Below, piece after piece: positions 33,664-42,900 of a stretch of 64,000 nucleotides of DNA. Each line of letters begins with the position of its first letter. The first letter of the stretch is position 1. The stretch comes from Clostridium_AW sp040797845 (GTDB lineage: Bacteria; Bacillota; Clostridia; Clostridiales; Clostridiaceae): positions 124,001 to 188,000 of the forward strand of contig JBFNFA010000004.1 in NCBI GenBank assembly GCA_040797845.1, in the 5' to 3' direction. The position numbers were made by a program, and so were the translations under genes. A model generated the notes under the pieces. The model had not been told where the DNA came from. It saw nothing but the letters and a program-made list of their open reading frames with translations, and did not search any database.

Positions 33664-36048
33664 TTAATCTAAAGCAGTATCTGTTTCTTCATCAGGTAAA
33701 TTATTTCCTTCATCGGTTTCAGAAGAGTCATTTTCATTGTCTTTGTCCTTATCCTTGTCTTTATCTTTACCTTTGTCCTTGTCTTTGCCTTTATCCTTAT
33801 CCTTGTCTTTATCTTTGTCTTTATCTTTGTCTTTGTCCTTATCCTTATCTTCGTCCTCATCTACAGCATTTGGGTCTTCTTTATGAAAATCACATAATTG
33901 TGTTGGAACAGTACCTTCAATAAAGAGTTCATTTCTAATTGTATCTTTTGGACAAAGATTAGTTGGTATTTTTCCTGATACACTACATATCGTAGCATCA
34001 ACTACGCCAGCAGGTCTAGGAATTTCTTTGTAAGGCAAGTTCTTGTGAGCTTCCTTCATTATAGTTCCCCAAAGTCTTGCAGCGTCATTACTTCCTATAT
34101 ATCTACCAAATTCTCCGTAAGCATTAAAATCAGAGTTATCATCTTTTCCTATCCATACTGCACCGGAATAATATGGAGTTAATCCAGTAAACCATAGGTC
34201 TTTAGAGGAACTAGCAGTTCCAGTTTTTCCTCTGGCCATTGGACTAAAGTTAGCAGCTGTACCAGTGGATCCAGGTAAATAACTTACAGGACCTCTTAAC
34301 AAGTCATACATTATATAAGCAGCTTGTGGTGATAGAACCTTTGAGGTTGAATATTTTCCTTCTAGTATTACCTTACCATTTCTGTCTACCACTTTTCTAT
34401 ATAGTAATGGCTCAACCCTCATACCATTGTTACCAAAAACTCCAAAAGCAGCTGCCATATCCAATGTATTACTACCACTTACACCAGTTTTACCGGAAAG
34501 CTGACCTAAAGAAAGAGCAGAAATACTAGTTTCATCAGTATTTTTATCAATTTTTAATCCGAATTTTCGTCCATAATCAGCGGCATTTTTTAATCCCACC
34601 TCATGTTCTATTCGTACAGAAATTACGTTTTTAGATTTTTGTAAGGATTCTCTTAAAGTCATATTTCCTTCATACACATTAGGGCTGTTTACAGGGCTAT
34701 AAGGCTGCCCATTTGTAGGATATAATTTACCTATGTCATATGGAACAGGGGCATCTTCATAAACTGAGGCTGCCGTAGCAATCTTCATGTCAATTGCAGG
34801 ACCATGCACTGTCAATGGTTTTATACTTGAACCAACAGGTCTATAGAAATCTGTAGCTCTGTTAAAGGATAAAGGAGGCTGAGAACCTCTTCCTCCAATT
34901 AAAGCTTTTACTTCACCTGAGTGGTAATCCATTATAGTTGCTGATGCTTGAGGCTGCAATATTTTATTATTATCATTTTTAGATTTAATTCCTAAAACAC
35001 TGTCTAAATTATCAAAGGTATTTTGAGTAGAATCTTGCAGATTTCTATCCATAGTTGAGTATATTTCTAATCCACCATACATCAACATTTTATCTGCTTC
35101 TTCTTTGCTGATCTTATATTCAGTCATAAGATCATTGGTAACCTTTTTTATAACCTGTCTAGAAAACCATTCATACTTAATCTTAGTGCCTACAGCAGTA
35201 TTAATATTGAAAACTAACTTATTATTGTTTAAATCATCTAAGGCTTGTTTATATTCAGTTTCATTTATATATCCAAGTTCATTCATCTTCATCAATACAG
35301 ACTTTGTCCTATTCATATAAGAAGATGTATTTTCACCTGATACAACAGCAAAATAGAAAGTGGATGGACTTTGAGTTAGCCCTGCTATAAATGCAGATTC
35401 AATCAAGTTAAGGTCTTTAACATCTTTATTAAAGTATTGTCTTGCACCGGCCCCTACTCCATGAGCAGGTCCTCCTAAAGGTATAGTATTCATATAGGCT
35501 TCTATAATTTGTTCTTTAGATAATTCTTTTTCAAGTTGTAAAGCTAAATATATTTCTTGAACTTTTCTTTTAATTTTAACTTCATTGGATAGCATAGTAT
35601 TTCTAACAAGCTGCTGAGTAATTGTAGATGCTCCTTGAAGTTTAGAACTACCGCCTAATTTATTTAGTACATTTTTGATGGTAACCCCCACTAGTCTTTT
35701 AAAGTCTACGCCTTTATGGCTAATGAATCTCTCATCTTCAATACTGATAAATGCATCAACTAAGTCTTTAGGAACATCTTTATAAGATACTATAGTTCTA
35801 GTAGTATCCGATATAACTGTGTCCATTAATTGTCCTTTATCATCATATATAACAGATAATTCATTTAAGCTTTGTATTTTGTTTATATCTAAAGGTGGGG
35901 CTGTTTTTATCATTGCTAAGCCTATACCTAAGGCAGCAACGGATGAAAACAAAAATATCAAAAACATGGTTAAGACAGTAATCTTTAAGACTTTTTTAGG
36001 ACGATTACTTTTCTTATTTTTACCCGCCTTTGTTTTATTATTTTTCAT
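33664..36048 (-). CDS. Class A penicillin-binding protein (PBP1A family)
   Basis: A 794-residue bifunctional peptidoglycan synthase: basic cytoplasmic start, one membrane anchor (about 22-45), a GT51 transglycosylase with E-D-E-R-F near residue 103 and G-A-S-T-I-T-Q-Q-L near 140, and a transpeptidase. The transpeptidase motifs are S-S-I-K (Ser near 404), S-K-N (near 472) and K-T-G (near 606). It polymerises and cross-links glycan outside the membrane. The C-terminal 65 residues are a low-complexity Asp/Lys/Glu tail built from K-D repeats, encoded by hexanucleotide repeats. Start ATG follows an AGGAGG-like site. It lies alone on the minus strand amid sporulation genes. Confidence 0.94.
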   Translation of the reverse strand: MKNNKTKAGKNKKSNRPKKVLKITVLTMFLIFLFSSVAALGIGLAMIKTAPPLDINKIQSLNELSVIYDDKGQLMDTVISDTTRTIVSYKDVPKDLVDAFISIEDERFISHKGVDFKRLVGVTIKNVLNKLGGSSKLQGASTITQQLVRNTMLSNEVKIKRKVQEIYLALQLEKELSKEQIIEAYMNTIPLGGPAHGVGAGARQYFNKDVKDLNLIESAFIAGLTQSPSTFYFAVVSGENTSSYMNRTKSVLMKMNELGYINETEYKQALDDLNNNKLVFNINTAVGTKIKYEWFSRQVIKKVTNDLMTEYKISKEEADKMLMYGGLEIYSTMDRNLQDSTQNTFDNLDSVLGIKSKNDNNKILQPQASATIMDYHSGEVKALIGGRGSQPPLSFNRATDFYRPVGSSIKPLTVHGPAIDMKIATAASVYEDAPVPYDIGKLYPTNGQPYSPVNSPNVYEGNMTLRESLQKSKNVISVRIEHEVGLKNAADYGRKFGLKIDKNTDETSISALSLGQLSGKTGVSGSNTLDMAAAFGVFGNNGMRVEPLLYRKVVDRNGKVILEGKYSTSKVLSPQAAYIMYDLLRGPVSYLPGSTGTAANFSPMARGKTGTASSSKDLWFTGLTPYYSGAVWIGKDDNSDFNAYGEFGRYIGSNDAARLWGTIMKEAHKNLPYKEIPRPAGVVDATICSVSGKIPTNLCPKDTIRNELFIEGTVPTQLCDFHKEDPNAVDEDEDKDKDKDKDKDKDKDKDKDKGKDKDKGKDKDKDKDKDNENDSSETDEGNNLPDEETDTALD
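33737..33861. repeat. Degenerate hexanucleotide repeat in the PBP tail
   Basis: About 125 bases of a GTCTTT/ATCCTT-type 6-bp repeat; on the coding (minus) strand it reads as alternating Lys and Asp codons. The third codon positions vary, so the protein repeat is kept better than the DNA repeat. Copy number is likely to vary between strains. Confidence 0.85.
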
Positions 36049-36121
36049 ACTTTTCCTCCTGAATTGAAAAATTAAAGAATAGATTTATTTTATTATTATA
36101 TCATAAAATGTGATTTTATTA

Positions 36122-36168
36122 AAATAATTATAATATTCCATTACATATAGTGTATCCAATGGAATATT
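36122..36168 (+). promoter_or_regulatory. SigE-like promoter inside an inverted repeat, before yunB
   Basis: CATATAGT (36144-36151) fits the SigE -10 pattern CATAYAnT, with an AT-rich element near 36123-36129 at the right distance for -35. The -10 lies in the loop of an inverted repeat AATATTCCATT (36132-36142) / AATGGAATATT (36158-36168). yunB is SigE-controlled in B. subtilis, which supports the call. Confidence 0.4.
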
Positions 36169-36187
36169 TTAACTTAAGCATAAATAT

Positions 36188-36889
36188 ATGTTATTAAATA
36201 AGTTTGATAGAGGAGTGAATAACATAAAAAGAGGCAGATATAAATACATTATTTTCTTTATATTATCCTTTGCAGTTATATCATTTACAACTTTTATATA
36301 TGTATTTGATAGCATAGTTACTCCAACTGTACTTAATGTGGCTGATAGAGAAATGAAGGCCAAGGTAGTGGATACAATAAATAGGACTATAATAGACGTA
36401 TGTATGGATGATTTCAAATATGAGGATATAATTAATGTTGAAAAAGACAATGATGGGAATATTTCTGTAATTAAAGCTAATACTTTAAAGATGAACAAGA
36501 TAGCTTGCGATGTTGCTATAGAATCACAGAATAAATTAAAGGAAATGAGTATGATAGGAATTAAGATACCTTCAGGATTTGTATTTAAGAATAATTTATT
36601 ATCATATTTTGGACCTGACTTTACTATAAAAATGAGGCCAATAGGATATATTGAAACAAAATACAGTTCTGATTTTGAAAGTGCAGGGATAAATCAAACT
36701 AGGCATAAGATATATATACAGGTAAAGAGCAACTTAAGAATAATAATGCCAATGCAAAGTAGAGATATAGAAGTGAATAATGAAATAGCTATAGCGGAGA
36801 CAATTATAGTTGGTAAGGTTCCAGAGACAGCAATTGATCTTGGGCTAAATAATGCAGGATTTAGGTTAAAAACAACAGGGGGCAATTAA
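36188..36889 (+). CDS. yunB: Sporulation protein YunB
   Basis: A 233-residue protein with one N-terminal membrane segment (about 20-38) and an extracytoplasmic domain. It is recognisable as YunB by I-K-M-R-P-I-G-Y-I-E-T, A-G-I-N-Q-T-R-H-K-I-Y-I and the C-terminal V-G-K-V-P-E-T-A-I. YunB is a mother-cell protein needed for normal sporulation in B. subtilis; its biochemical role is not known. The start is uncertain: ATG 36188 has a poor ribosome binding site, while AGAGGAG at 36210 sits inside the frame and would favour a start near codons 10-13 (GTG or ATA). A terminator overlaps its stop. Confidence 0.88.
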   Translation: MLLNKFDRGVNNIKRGRYKYIIFFILSFAVISFTTFIYVFDSIVTPTVLNVADREMKAKVVDTINRTIIDVCMDDFKYEDIINVEKDNDGNISVIKANTLKMNKIACDVAIESQNKLKEMSMIGIKIPSGFVFKNNLLSYFGPDFTIKMRPIGYIETKYSSDFESAGINQTRHKIYIQVKSNLRIIMPMQSRDIEVNNEIAIAETIIVGKVPETAIDLGLNNAGFRLKTTGGN

Positions 36890-36912
36890 CTTTTAATAGT
36901 TAATTGCCTTTA
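36881..36912 (+). terminator. Terminator overlapping the yunB stop
   Basis: GGCAATTAAC (36881-36890) pairs with GTTAATTGCC (36899-36908), followed by a short T run. It separates the convergent yunB and hpt. Confidence 0.7.
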
Positions 36913-36919
36913 TCAAGGA

Positions 36920-37447
36920 TTAGTTTTCTTCCCAATTAAAAATATATGGAATATTTCTATAGTGATCTCCATAGTTTAAACCGTAGCCAACTACAAAAAC
37001 ATCAGGTATTTGGAAACAACAATAATCTGGGGAAAGATTTACCTTTCTTCTTTCTGGTTTGTCTAAAAGAACACAACATTTTACAGAAGAAACACCTAGC
37101 TTTTTAACGTGATTAACAACAAAATCCATAGTAATACCAGTATCAACAATGTCATCTACTATTAATACATCTAATCCTTCTACATTGTCAGGGATATCAT
37201 TTACTATTTTAACTTGACCAGAGGACTCTTCAGAGTGACCATAGCTAGAAGTCGTCATAAAGCCAATTTGTGTGGGAACAGTAATATGCCTTACTAAGTC
37301 TGCCGTAAAGATAAAGCTTCCTCTTAAAAGGGAAAGAACATATAGTTTTTTACCTTTATAATCTTTTGATAATTTTTCACCTAGTTCTTTGATCTTTTCA
37401 TTAATTTCATCGGTAGAAATCAATATATTTTCTTTTTTTTCCTGCAT
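36920..37447 (-). CDS. hpt: Hypoxanthine phosphoribosyltransferase
   Basis: A 175-residue purine salvage enzyme converting hypoxanthine (and guanine) with PRPP to IMP/GMP. The PRPP loop is V-L-I-V-D-D-I-V-D-T-G-I-T near residues 96-108. V-L-S-L-L-R-G-S near 42-49 and the late D-V-F-V-G-Y-G-L near 150 are also as expected. GGAGG precedes the ATG. In many Firmicutes hpt sits by tilS and ftsH, but here it stands alone, divergent from hflX, with its own promoter. Confidence 0.95.
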   Translation of the reverse strand: MQEKKENILISTDEINEKIKELGEKLSKDYKGKKLYVLSLLRGSFIFTADLVRHITVPTQIGFMTTSSYGHSEESSGQVKIVNDIPDNVEGLDVLIVDDIVDTGITMDFVVNHVKKLGVSSVKCCVLLDKPERRKVNLSPDYCCFQIPDVFVVGYGLNYGDHYRNIPYIFNWEEN

Positions 37448-37480
37448 GGTAAACCTCCATCTATGAATGCTTATATGTAT

Positions 37481-37494
37481 TTACAATGTTGTAA
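37481..37494. promoter_or_regulatory. Palindrome in the hpt/hflX divergent promoter region
   Basis: TTACAA-TG-TTGTAA is a 14-bp palindrome lying just downstream of the hpt promoter, around its likely transcription start. It could bind a dimeric regulator; none is identified. Confidence 0.4.
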
Positions 37495-37496
37495 TT

Positions 37497-37525
37497 ATAG
37501 TATAAAATTATATGAAAGTTGTCAA
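37497..37525 (-). promoter_or_regulatory. Promoter for hpt
   Basis: On the minus strand: a perfect TTGACA (37520-37525), 17 bases, TACTAT (37497-37502). It lies about 50 bases before the hpt start codon. Confidence 0.65.
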
Positions 37526-37564
37526 GGAGTATATATTTTCTAGTTAAAATAGGAGAGGATAGTT

Positions 37565-39343
37565 ATGATAAAAGGTAATATAGAAGGTGTAAAGGACTCA
37601 ACATTAGAGAAAATGGAAAGACTGTATGACTTAAAAATATCAAGAGATGAAGCTTTTAGTTATGAGCTAATGACTGAAGTTGCACAAGTAACTTGTGAAC
37701 TGCAAAGAGAAGTAAGCGTGGCCATCGATAGAAAGGGAAATATCACTAGCATAGCTTTAGGCGATAGTACCTCGGTAGAAATGCCTGTTATAGATATAAA
37801 AGAGAGAAGACTATCCGGTATTAGAATAATACACACTCATCCAAATGGTAACTCTAGACTATCAGCATTAGATACCTCAGCCCTAGTTAAATTAAAATTA
37901 GATTGCATTGCGGCTATAGGTGTAGATGAATCAGGTGTTACGGATATAACTTTTGGATTCTGTGATGTAGAAAACAATATTTTAGTATATGAAATGTCAA
38001 ATAAACTCTCAATAGAAGAAGCTATACAGTATGATTTACTAGATAAGATAAAATATATTGAAGAAATTTTAGAAATAAATGATATAGAAGAGGATAACAG
38101 TGAGAGAGCTATTTTAGTTGGAGTAGAAAGTGAAGAAAGTTTAGAGGAACTTGAAGAATTAGCTAAAGCATGCAATGTAAGTGTAGTAGATAGAGTCTTA
38201 CAAAAAAGAAATAAATTAGATTCTGCCTTTTATGTTGGAAAGGGAAAAGTAGAAGAAATTGCTATGCTACGCCAAGGAAGAGGAGCAAATGTAGTAATAT
38301 TTGATGATGAATTAAGTTCTTCTCAAGTTAGAAACTTAGAGGATTTTATTGGAGTAAAGGTTATAGATAGAACTACATTAATATTAGAGATATTTGCCAA
38401 AAGGGCCAAGAGTAGAGACGGAAAAATACAAGTTGAATTAGCTCAGTTAAAATACAGACTTCCAAGGCTTATGGGATTAGGTACTGTTTTATCAAGAATG
38501 GGTGGAGGAATAGGAACAAAAGGACCTGGAGAAAAGAAGCTAGAAACAGATAGAAGACATATTAAAGAGAGAATATATGATTTAACTAAGGAACTAGAAA
38601 AAATAAAAAAAATTAGAGAAACCCAAAGGGATAGTAGAAATGAAATACCTAAAGTGTCTCTTGTTGGTTATACCAATGCTGGTAAGTCAACGTTGAGAAA
38701 CATTATATATAATACGTTCCCAGTAAAAGAGGGTGTGCAAAAAGAAAATGTGTTTGAAGCGAATATGCTTTTTGCTACTTTAGATACTACCACTAGAGCT
38801 ATTCTTTTAACAGATAATAGAGTAGTTACTCTTACAGATACTGTTGGATTTATTAGAAAATTACCTCATGATTTAGTAGAAGCTTTTAAGTCTACATTAG
38901 AAGAGGTTATTTATTCTCAGCTGCTTTTACATGTTATTGATATTTCTTCTGAGAATTATGAAGAGCAAATTGAAGCTGTTAATAAGGTTTTAATGGAGCT
39001 TGAATCACTAGATAAACCTACAATACTAGTATTAAATAAGGTAGATAAAATCTCTGAAGAAAAATTAATGGAAATAAGAGAAAAATTTAAGGGAAAAGAA
39101 TATATAGAAATTTCAGCTAAAGAACGTACAAATATAAAAGAGTTAATTAATATGATAGAGGAAAAGCTTCCTAATAAACTTATTAAAGTAGAGTATTTAA
39201 TACCTTATACTGATGGAGCCACTGTATCATATTTGCATAGCAACTCTATTATTAACTATGAAGAATATAGGGAAGATGGTACCTATATTAATGCTGAGGT
39301 AAATGAAAAAATTTACAACAAATGTAAAGATTATATTATATAA
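37565..39343 (+). CDS. hflX: GTPase HflX with N-terminal JAMM-motif domain
   Basis: A 592-residue protein; common HflX proteins have about 400-430 residues. Residues 190-592 are HflX: the nucleotide-binding domain with G-K-G-K-V-E-E-I, the coiled-coil linker and a G domain with G-Y-T-N-A-G-K-S-T (368-376), D-T-V-G-F and N-K-V-D. HflX splits stalled 70S ribosomes. The first 165 residues hold H90-T-H92, seven residues, S100, two residues, D103, which is the JAMM metalloprotease signature H-x-H-x7-S-x2-D, in a setting like RadC/MPN domains. So this is a JAMM-HflX fusion; whether the domain is an active peptidase is unknown. AGGAGAGG precedes the ATG. I recall long HflX forms in other clostridia, so it may be lineage-typical. 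Confidence 0.9.
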   Translation: MIKGNIEGVKDSTLEKMERLYDLKISRDEAFSYELMTEVAQVTCELQREVSVAIDRKGNITSIALGDSTSVEMPVIDIKERRLSGIRIIHTHPNGNSRLSALDTSALVKLKLDCIAAIGVDESGVTDITFGFCDVENNILVYEMSNKLSIEEAIQYDLLDKIKYIEEILEINDIEEDNSERAILVGVESEESLEELEELAKACNVSVVDRVLQKRNKLDSAFYVGKGKVEEIAMLRQGRGANVVIFDDELSSSQVRNLEDFIGVKVIDRTTLILEIFAKRAKSRDGKIQVELAQLKYRLPRLMGLGTVLSRMGGGIGTKGPGEKKLETDRRHIKERIYDLTKELEKIKKIRETQRDSRNEIPKVSLVGYTNAGKSTLRNIIYNTFPVKEGVQKENVFEANMLFATLDTTTRAILLTDNRVVTLTDTVGFIRKLPHDLVEAFKSTLEEVIYSQLLLHVIDISSENYEEQIEAVNKVLMELESLDKPTILVLNKVDKISEEKLMEIREKFKGKEYIEISAKERTNIKELINMIEEKLPNKLIKVEYLIPYTDGATVSYLHSNSIINYEEYREDGTYINAEVNEKIYNKCKDYII

Positions 39344-39502
39344 CTATAAAATTTAAATATAATCCTTTAAAATATGAATTTTTAAAATCTATAAGGAAAA
39401 AATAGATTATAGAATGTAATATATTAAATTAATATTAAACTTTTTTAAAGTATTTGGAAAATTTATAAAATATGATAAAATTACACTAAGGAGGTAGATA
39501 TT

Positions 39503-39664
39503 ATGGATAAATATATTTGTAATGTATGTGGCTATGTATATGACCCAGCCGTAGGTGATCCTGATAATGGAGTAGCAGCAGGTACAAGTTTTGAAGCTAT
39601 ACCAGAAGATTGGGTATGTCCTCTATGTGGAGTTGGTAAAGAGGACTTTGAAAAAGTAAAATAG
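39503..39664 (+). CDS. Rubredoxin
   Basis: A 53-residue protein, the standard rubredoxin length. The iron ligands are C6-x2-C9-G and C39-x2-C42-G, with Y-V-Y-D-P and I-P-E-D-W-V between. It carries one electron on a single FeS4 centre; in anaerobes it typically serves oxygen or peroxide reduction. A strong ribosome binding site, AAGGAGG, lies 9 bases upstream of the ATG. It appears to be a single-gene unit ended by a perfect hairpin. Confidence 0.97.
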   Translation: MDKYICNVCGYVYDPAVGDPDNGVAAGTSFEAIPEDWVCPLCGVGKEDFEKVK

Positions 39665-39674
39665 TTAATTATTA

Positions 39675-39710
39675 AAATAGTGGATAGTAATACTATCCAC
39701 TATTTATTTA
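39675..39710 (+). terminator. Terminator after rubredoxin
   Basis: A 15-bp perfect stem (39675-39689 with 39691-39705) followed by a T-rich stretch. Confidence 0.85.
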
Positions 39711-39860
39711 TATTCATGTAAATAAATTTTGCAAGTTTTATACATGAATTATTTCAGTATTTTATTTTAAAAAGCCTTAATTATACTATGAAATCCTCAG
39801 AAAGCTTAGTTTTGAGAATGATAAATATAAAATATAAAATTATTTAATAAAAAAATGAAA

Positions 39861-39889
39861 TTGAAAAAAAAATTACTTTCATATATAAT
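39861..39889 (+). promoter_or_regulatory. SigA-type promoter for pyc
   Basis: TTGAAA (39861-39866), 17 bases, TATAAT (39884-39889), giving a leader of about 65 bases. The rest of the 298-base gap from rubredoxin to pyc is AT-rich, and apart from the rubredoxin terminator I see nothing else in it. Confidence 0.75.
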
Positions 39890-39962
39890 GCTTATATAGT
39901 AATTACATTTATATATAATAATATTTATAGATGCAGAAATAAAGATTAAAGGGGCTGAAATC

Positions 39963-42900
39963 ATGGTAAAAAAATTTAAAAGAGTTCTTGTAGCTAATAG
40001 AGGAGAAATAGCTATAAGAGTTTTCAGAGCTTGTCAAGAATTAGGTATAAGAACTGTAGCTATCTATTCTAACGAGGATAAGTGTAGTCTTTTTAGAACA
40101 AAGGCAGATGAGTCTTATGAAATAGGTAAAAATAAAGGGCCAGTTGAGGCATATTTAAGTATAGATGAAATTATAGATTTAGCCGTAAAAAAGGGTGTAG
40201 ATGCTATACATCCAGGGTATGGCTTTTTATCAGAAAATCCAGAGTTTGCAAGGAAATGCATGGAAGCTGGTATTGAATTTATAGGTCCAACTTCAGAAAT
40301 GATGGAATATTTAGGGGACAAAATAAATTCAAAAATTATAGCTAAAAAAGTAGGAGTTCCAACAATACCTGGAATTGAAAAATCCATAAATACAGAGGAT
40401 GAAGCTATAGATATAGCAAATATTTGTGGTTATCCGGTTATGATAAAAGCTTCTGCCGGTGGTGGCGGAAGAGGTATGAGAATTGTTAGAGATGAGAAAG
40501 AATTGTTAAATGCCTTTAGAAATGCAAAAGAAGAAGCAAAGAAGGCTTTTGGAATAGATAGTTTATTTATAGAAAAGTATTTAGAAGGACCTAAGCATAT
40601 AGAGGTTCAAGTTTTAGGAGATAAATATGGTAATATAGTACATTTACATGAAAGAGATTGCTCAATTCAAAGAAGACATCAAAAGGTTATAGAATATGCA
40701 CCAGCCTTTTCTATATCTGAAGAAAAAAGAAGAGCAATTTGTGAAGATGCATTGAAAATAGCAAAATCTGTAGGATATGTAAATGCAGGAACGGTAGAAT
40801 TTTTAGTTGATAAATATGGCAATCACTATTTTATAGAAATGAATCCAAGAGTACAAGTTGAGCATACAATAACAGAAATGATAACAGGAATTGATATTGT
40901 ACAGACTCAAATACTGATTGCTCAAGGGTATGCTTTAGATTCTGATGCCATAGGAATTAAAGCTCAGGAATATATTCAAACTAGAGGGTATGCTATACAA
41001 TGTAGAATAACTACTGAAGATCCAATGAATAATTTTGCTCCTGACACTGGAAGAATAGATGTTTATAGATCAGGGTCAGGATTTGGTATAAGATTAGATG
41101 GAGGAAGTGGATTTACGGGTGCTATTATAAGTCCTTATTATGACAGTCTTTTAGTTAAAACAACAGCTTGGTCAAGAAGCTTTAAGGATGCAGGAAGAAA
41201 AGCTATTCGTTCCATTAAAGAATTGACTGTATCAGGTGTAAAAACCAATGTGGACTTTATAATCAATGTATTGAATCATCCCACATTTTTAAATGGTGAA
41301 TGTACTACAACTTTTATAAATGATAATCCAGAGTTATTTGATATATCACCTAAAGCAGATAAGGAGCTTAGATTACTTAAATTTATAGGAGAAAAAGTTG
41401 TTAATGAAACTCATGGTATTAAACCAAGTTTTGATGTGCCTGTAGTGCCAAAAATATCTATGGATTCAGATTTAAGAGGTACTAAGCAGATATTAGAGGA
41501 AGAAGGAGCAGAGGGATTAGTTAAATGGATAAAGGATCAAAAGAAGTTACTTGTAACGGATACTACTATGAGAGATGCTCATCAATCCCTTATGGCCACA
41601 AGATTAAGAACTAAAGATATGGTTAAGATATCTAAGGTACAATCTATATTAGCTAAGGATTTATTTTCTATGGAAATGTGGGGAGGAGCTACATTTGACG
41701 TAGCATATAGATTTTTAAAAGAGGATCCTTGGGAAAGATTAGAGAAAATTAGAGAAAAGGTTCCTAATATACTTCTTCAAATGCTAATAAGGGGATCAAA
41801 CGGAGTTGGTTATAAAAATTATCCTGACAATGTTATAAAAAGTTTTATAAAAGAATCTGCTAATAACGGTATAGATGTATTTAGAGTATTTGACTCATTA
41901 AACTGGATAAAGGGAATGGAAGTTCCAATAGAAGAAATATTAAAGGCTGGTAAGGTAGTAGAAGCTTGTGTTTGTTACACTGGTGATATTTTAGATTCTA
42001 CTAGAGATAAATATTCTCTTCAATATTATGTAAACAAAGCTAAAGAAATAGAAAAAACTGGAGCTCATATATTAGGGATTAAAGATATGTCAGCTTTATT
42101 AAAACCTTATGCTGCATCAAAGTTAATTAAAGCTTTAAAAGAGGAAATATCAATACCAATACACCTGCATACTCATGATACTACAGGAAATGGGGTAGCT
42201 ACTATATTGATGGCAGCAGATGCTGGAGTTGATATTGTTGACACAGCATTTAGTAGTATGTCAGGTTTAACTAGTCAGCCTGCACTAAACTCAATAGCAG
42301 CAGCTCTAGAAAACACAGAAAGAGATACAGGATTACAATTAGGAGAATTACAAAGAATATCTGATTACTGGTCAGCTGTAAGGCCTGTTTATGCTCAGTT
42401 TGAATCAGGATTAAAATCTGGATCTGCTGAGATTTACAAATATGAAATACCTGGAGGGCAGTATTCAAATTTAAAACCTCAAATAGAGAGCTTTGGATTA
42501 GGACATAGATTTAATGAAGTGAAAGAAATGTATAGAAAAGTAAACCAAATGTTAGGGGACATCGTAAAAGTTACTCCTTCATCTAAAATGGTTGGCGACT
42601 TGGCAATATTTATGGTTAAAAACGATTTGACACCTGAAAATATCTATAAAAAAGGAGAGGGAATGGCTTTTCCTGATTCAGTTGTAGCATATTTTAAAGG
42701 TATGATGGGTCAACCTGAGGGTGGATTCCCTAAAGAGCTACAAAGATTAGTCCTAAAAGGAGAAAAAGCTATAAATGTGCGCCCAGGAGAGCTATTGCCA
42801 GATGAAGATTTTGATGGAATAAGAAATTATATCAAAGAAAAGTATAATAAAGATGTTAATGATAAAGAGATATTAAGTTATGCCCTTTATCCAGAAGTAT

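Noticed and set aside
33669..33860. A second minus-strand frame giving a Lys/Thr/Arg/Ile repeat protein
   Set aside because: It is the shifted frame of the hexanucleotide repeat in the PBP tail; no start signal of its own.
36131..36168. An intrinsic terminator for the PBP or yunB side
   Set aside because: The loop is 15 bases, no gene ends there, and a SigE-like -10 lies inside; operator or promoter context fits better.
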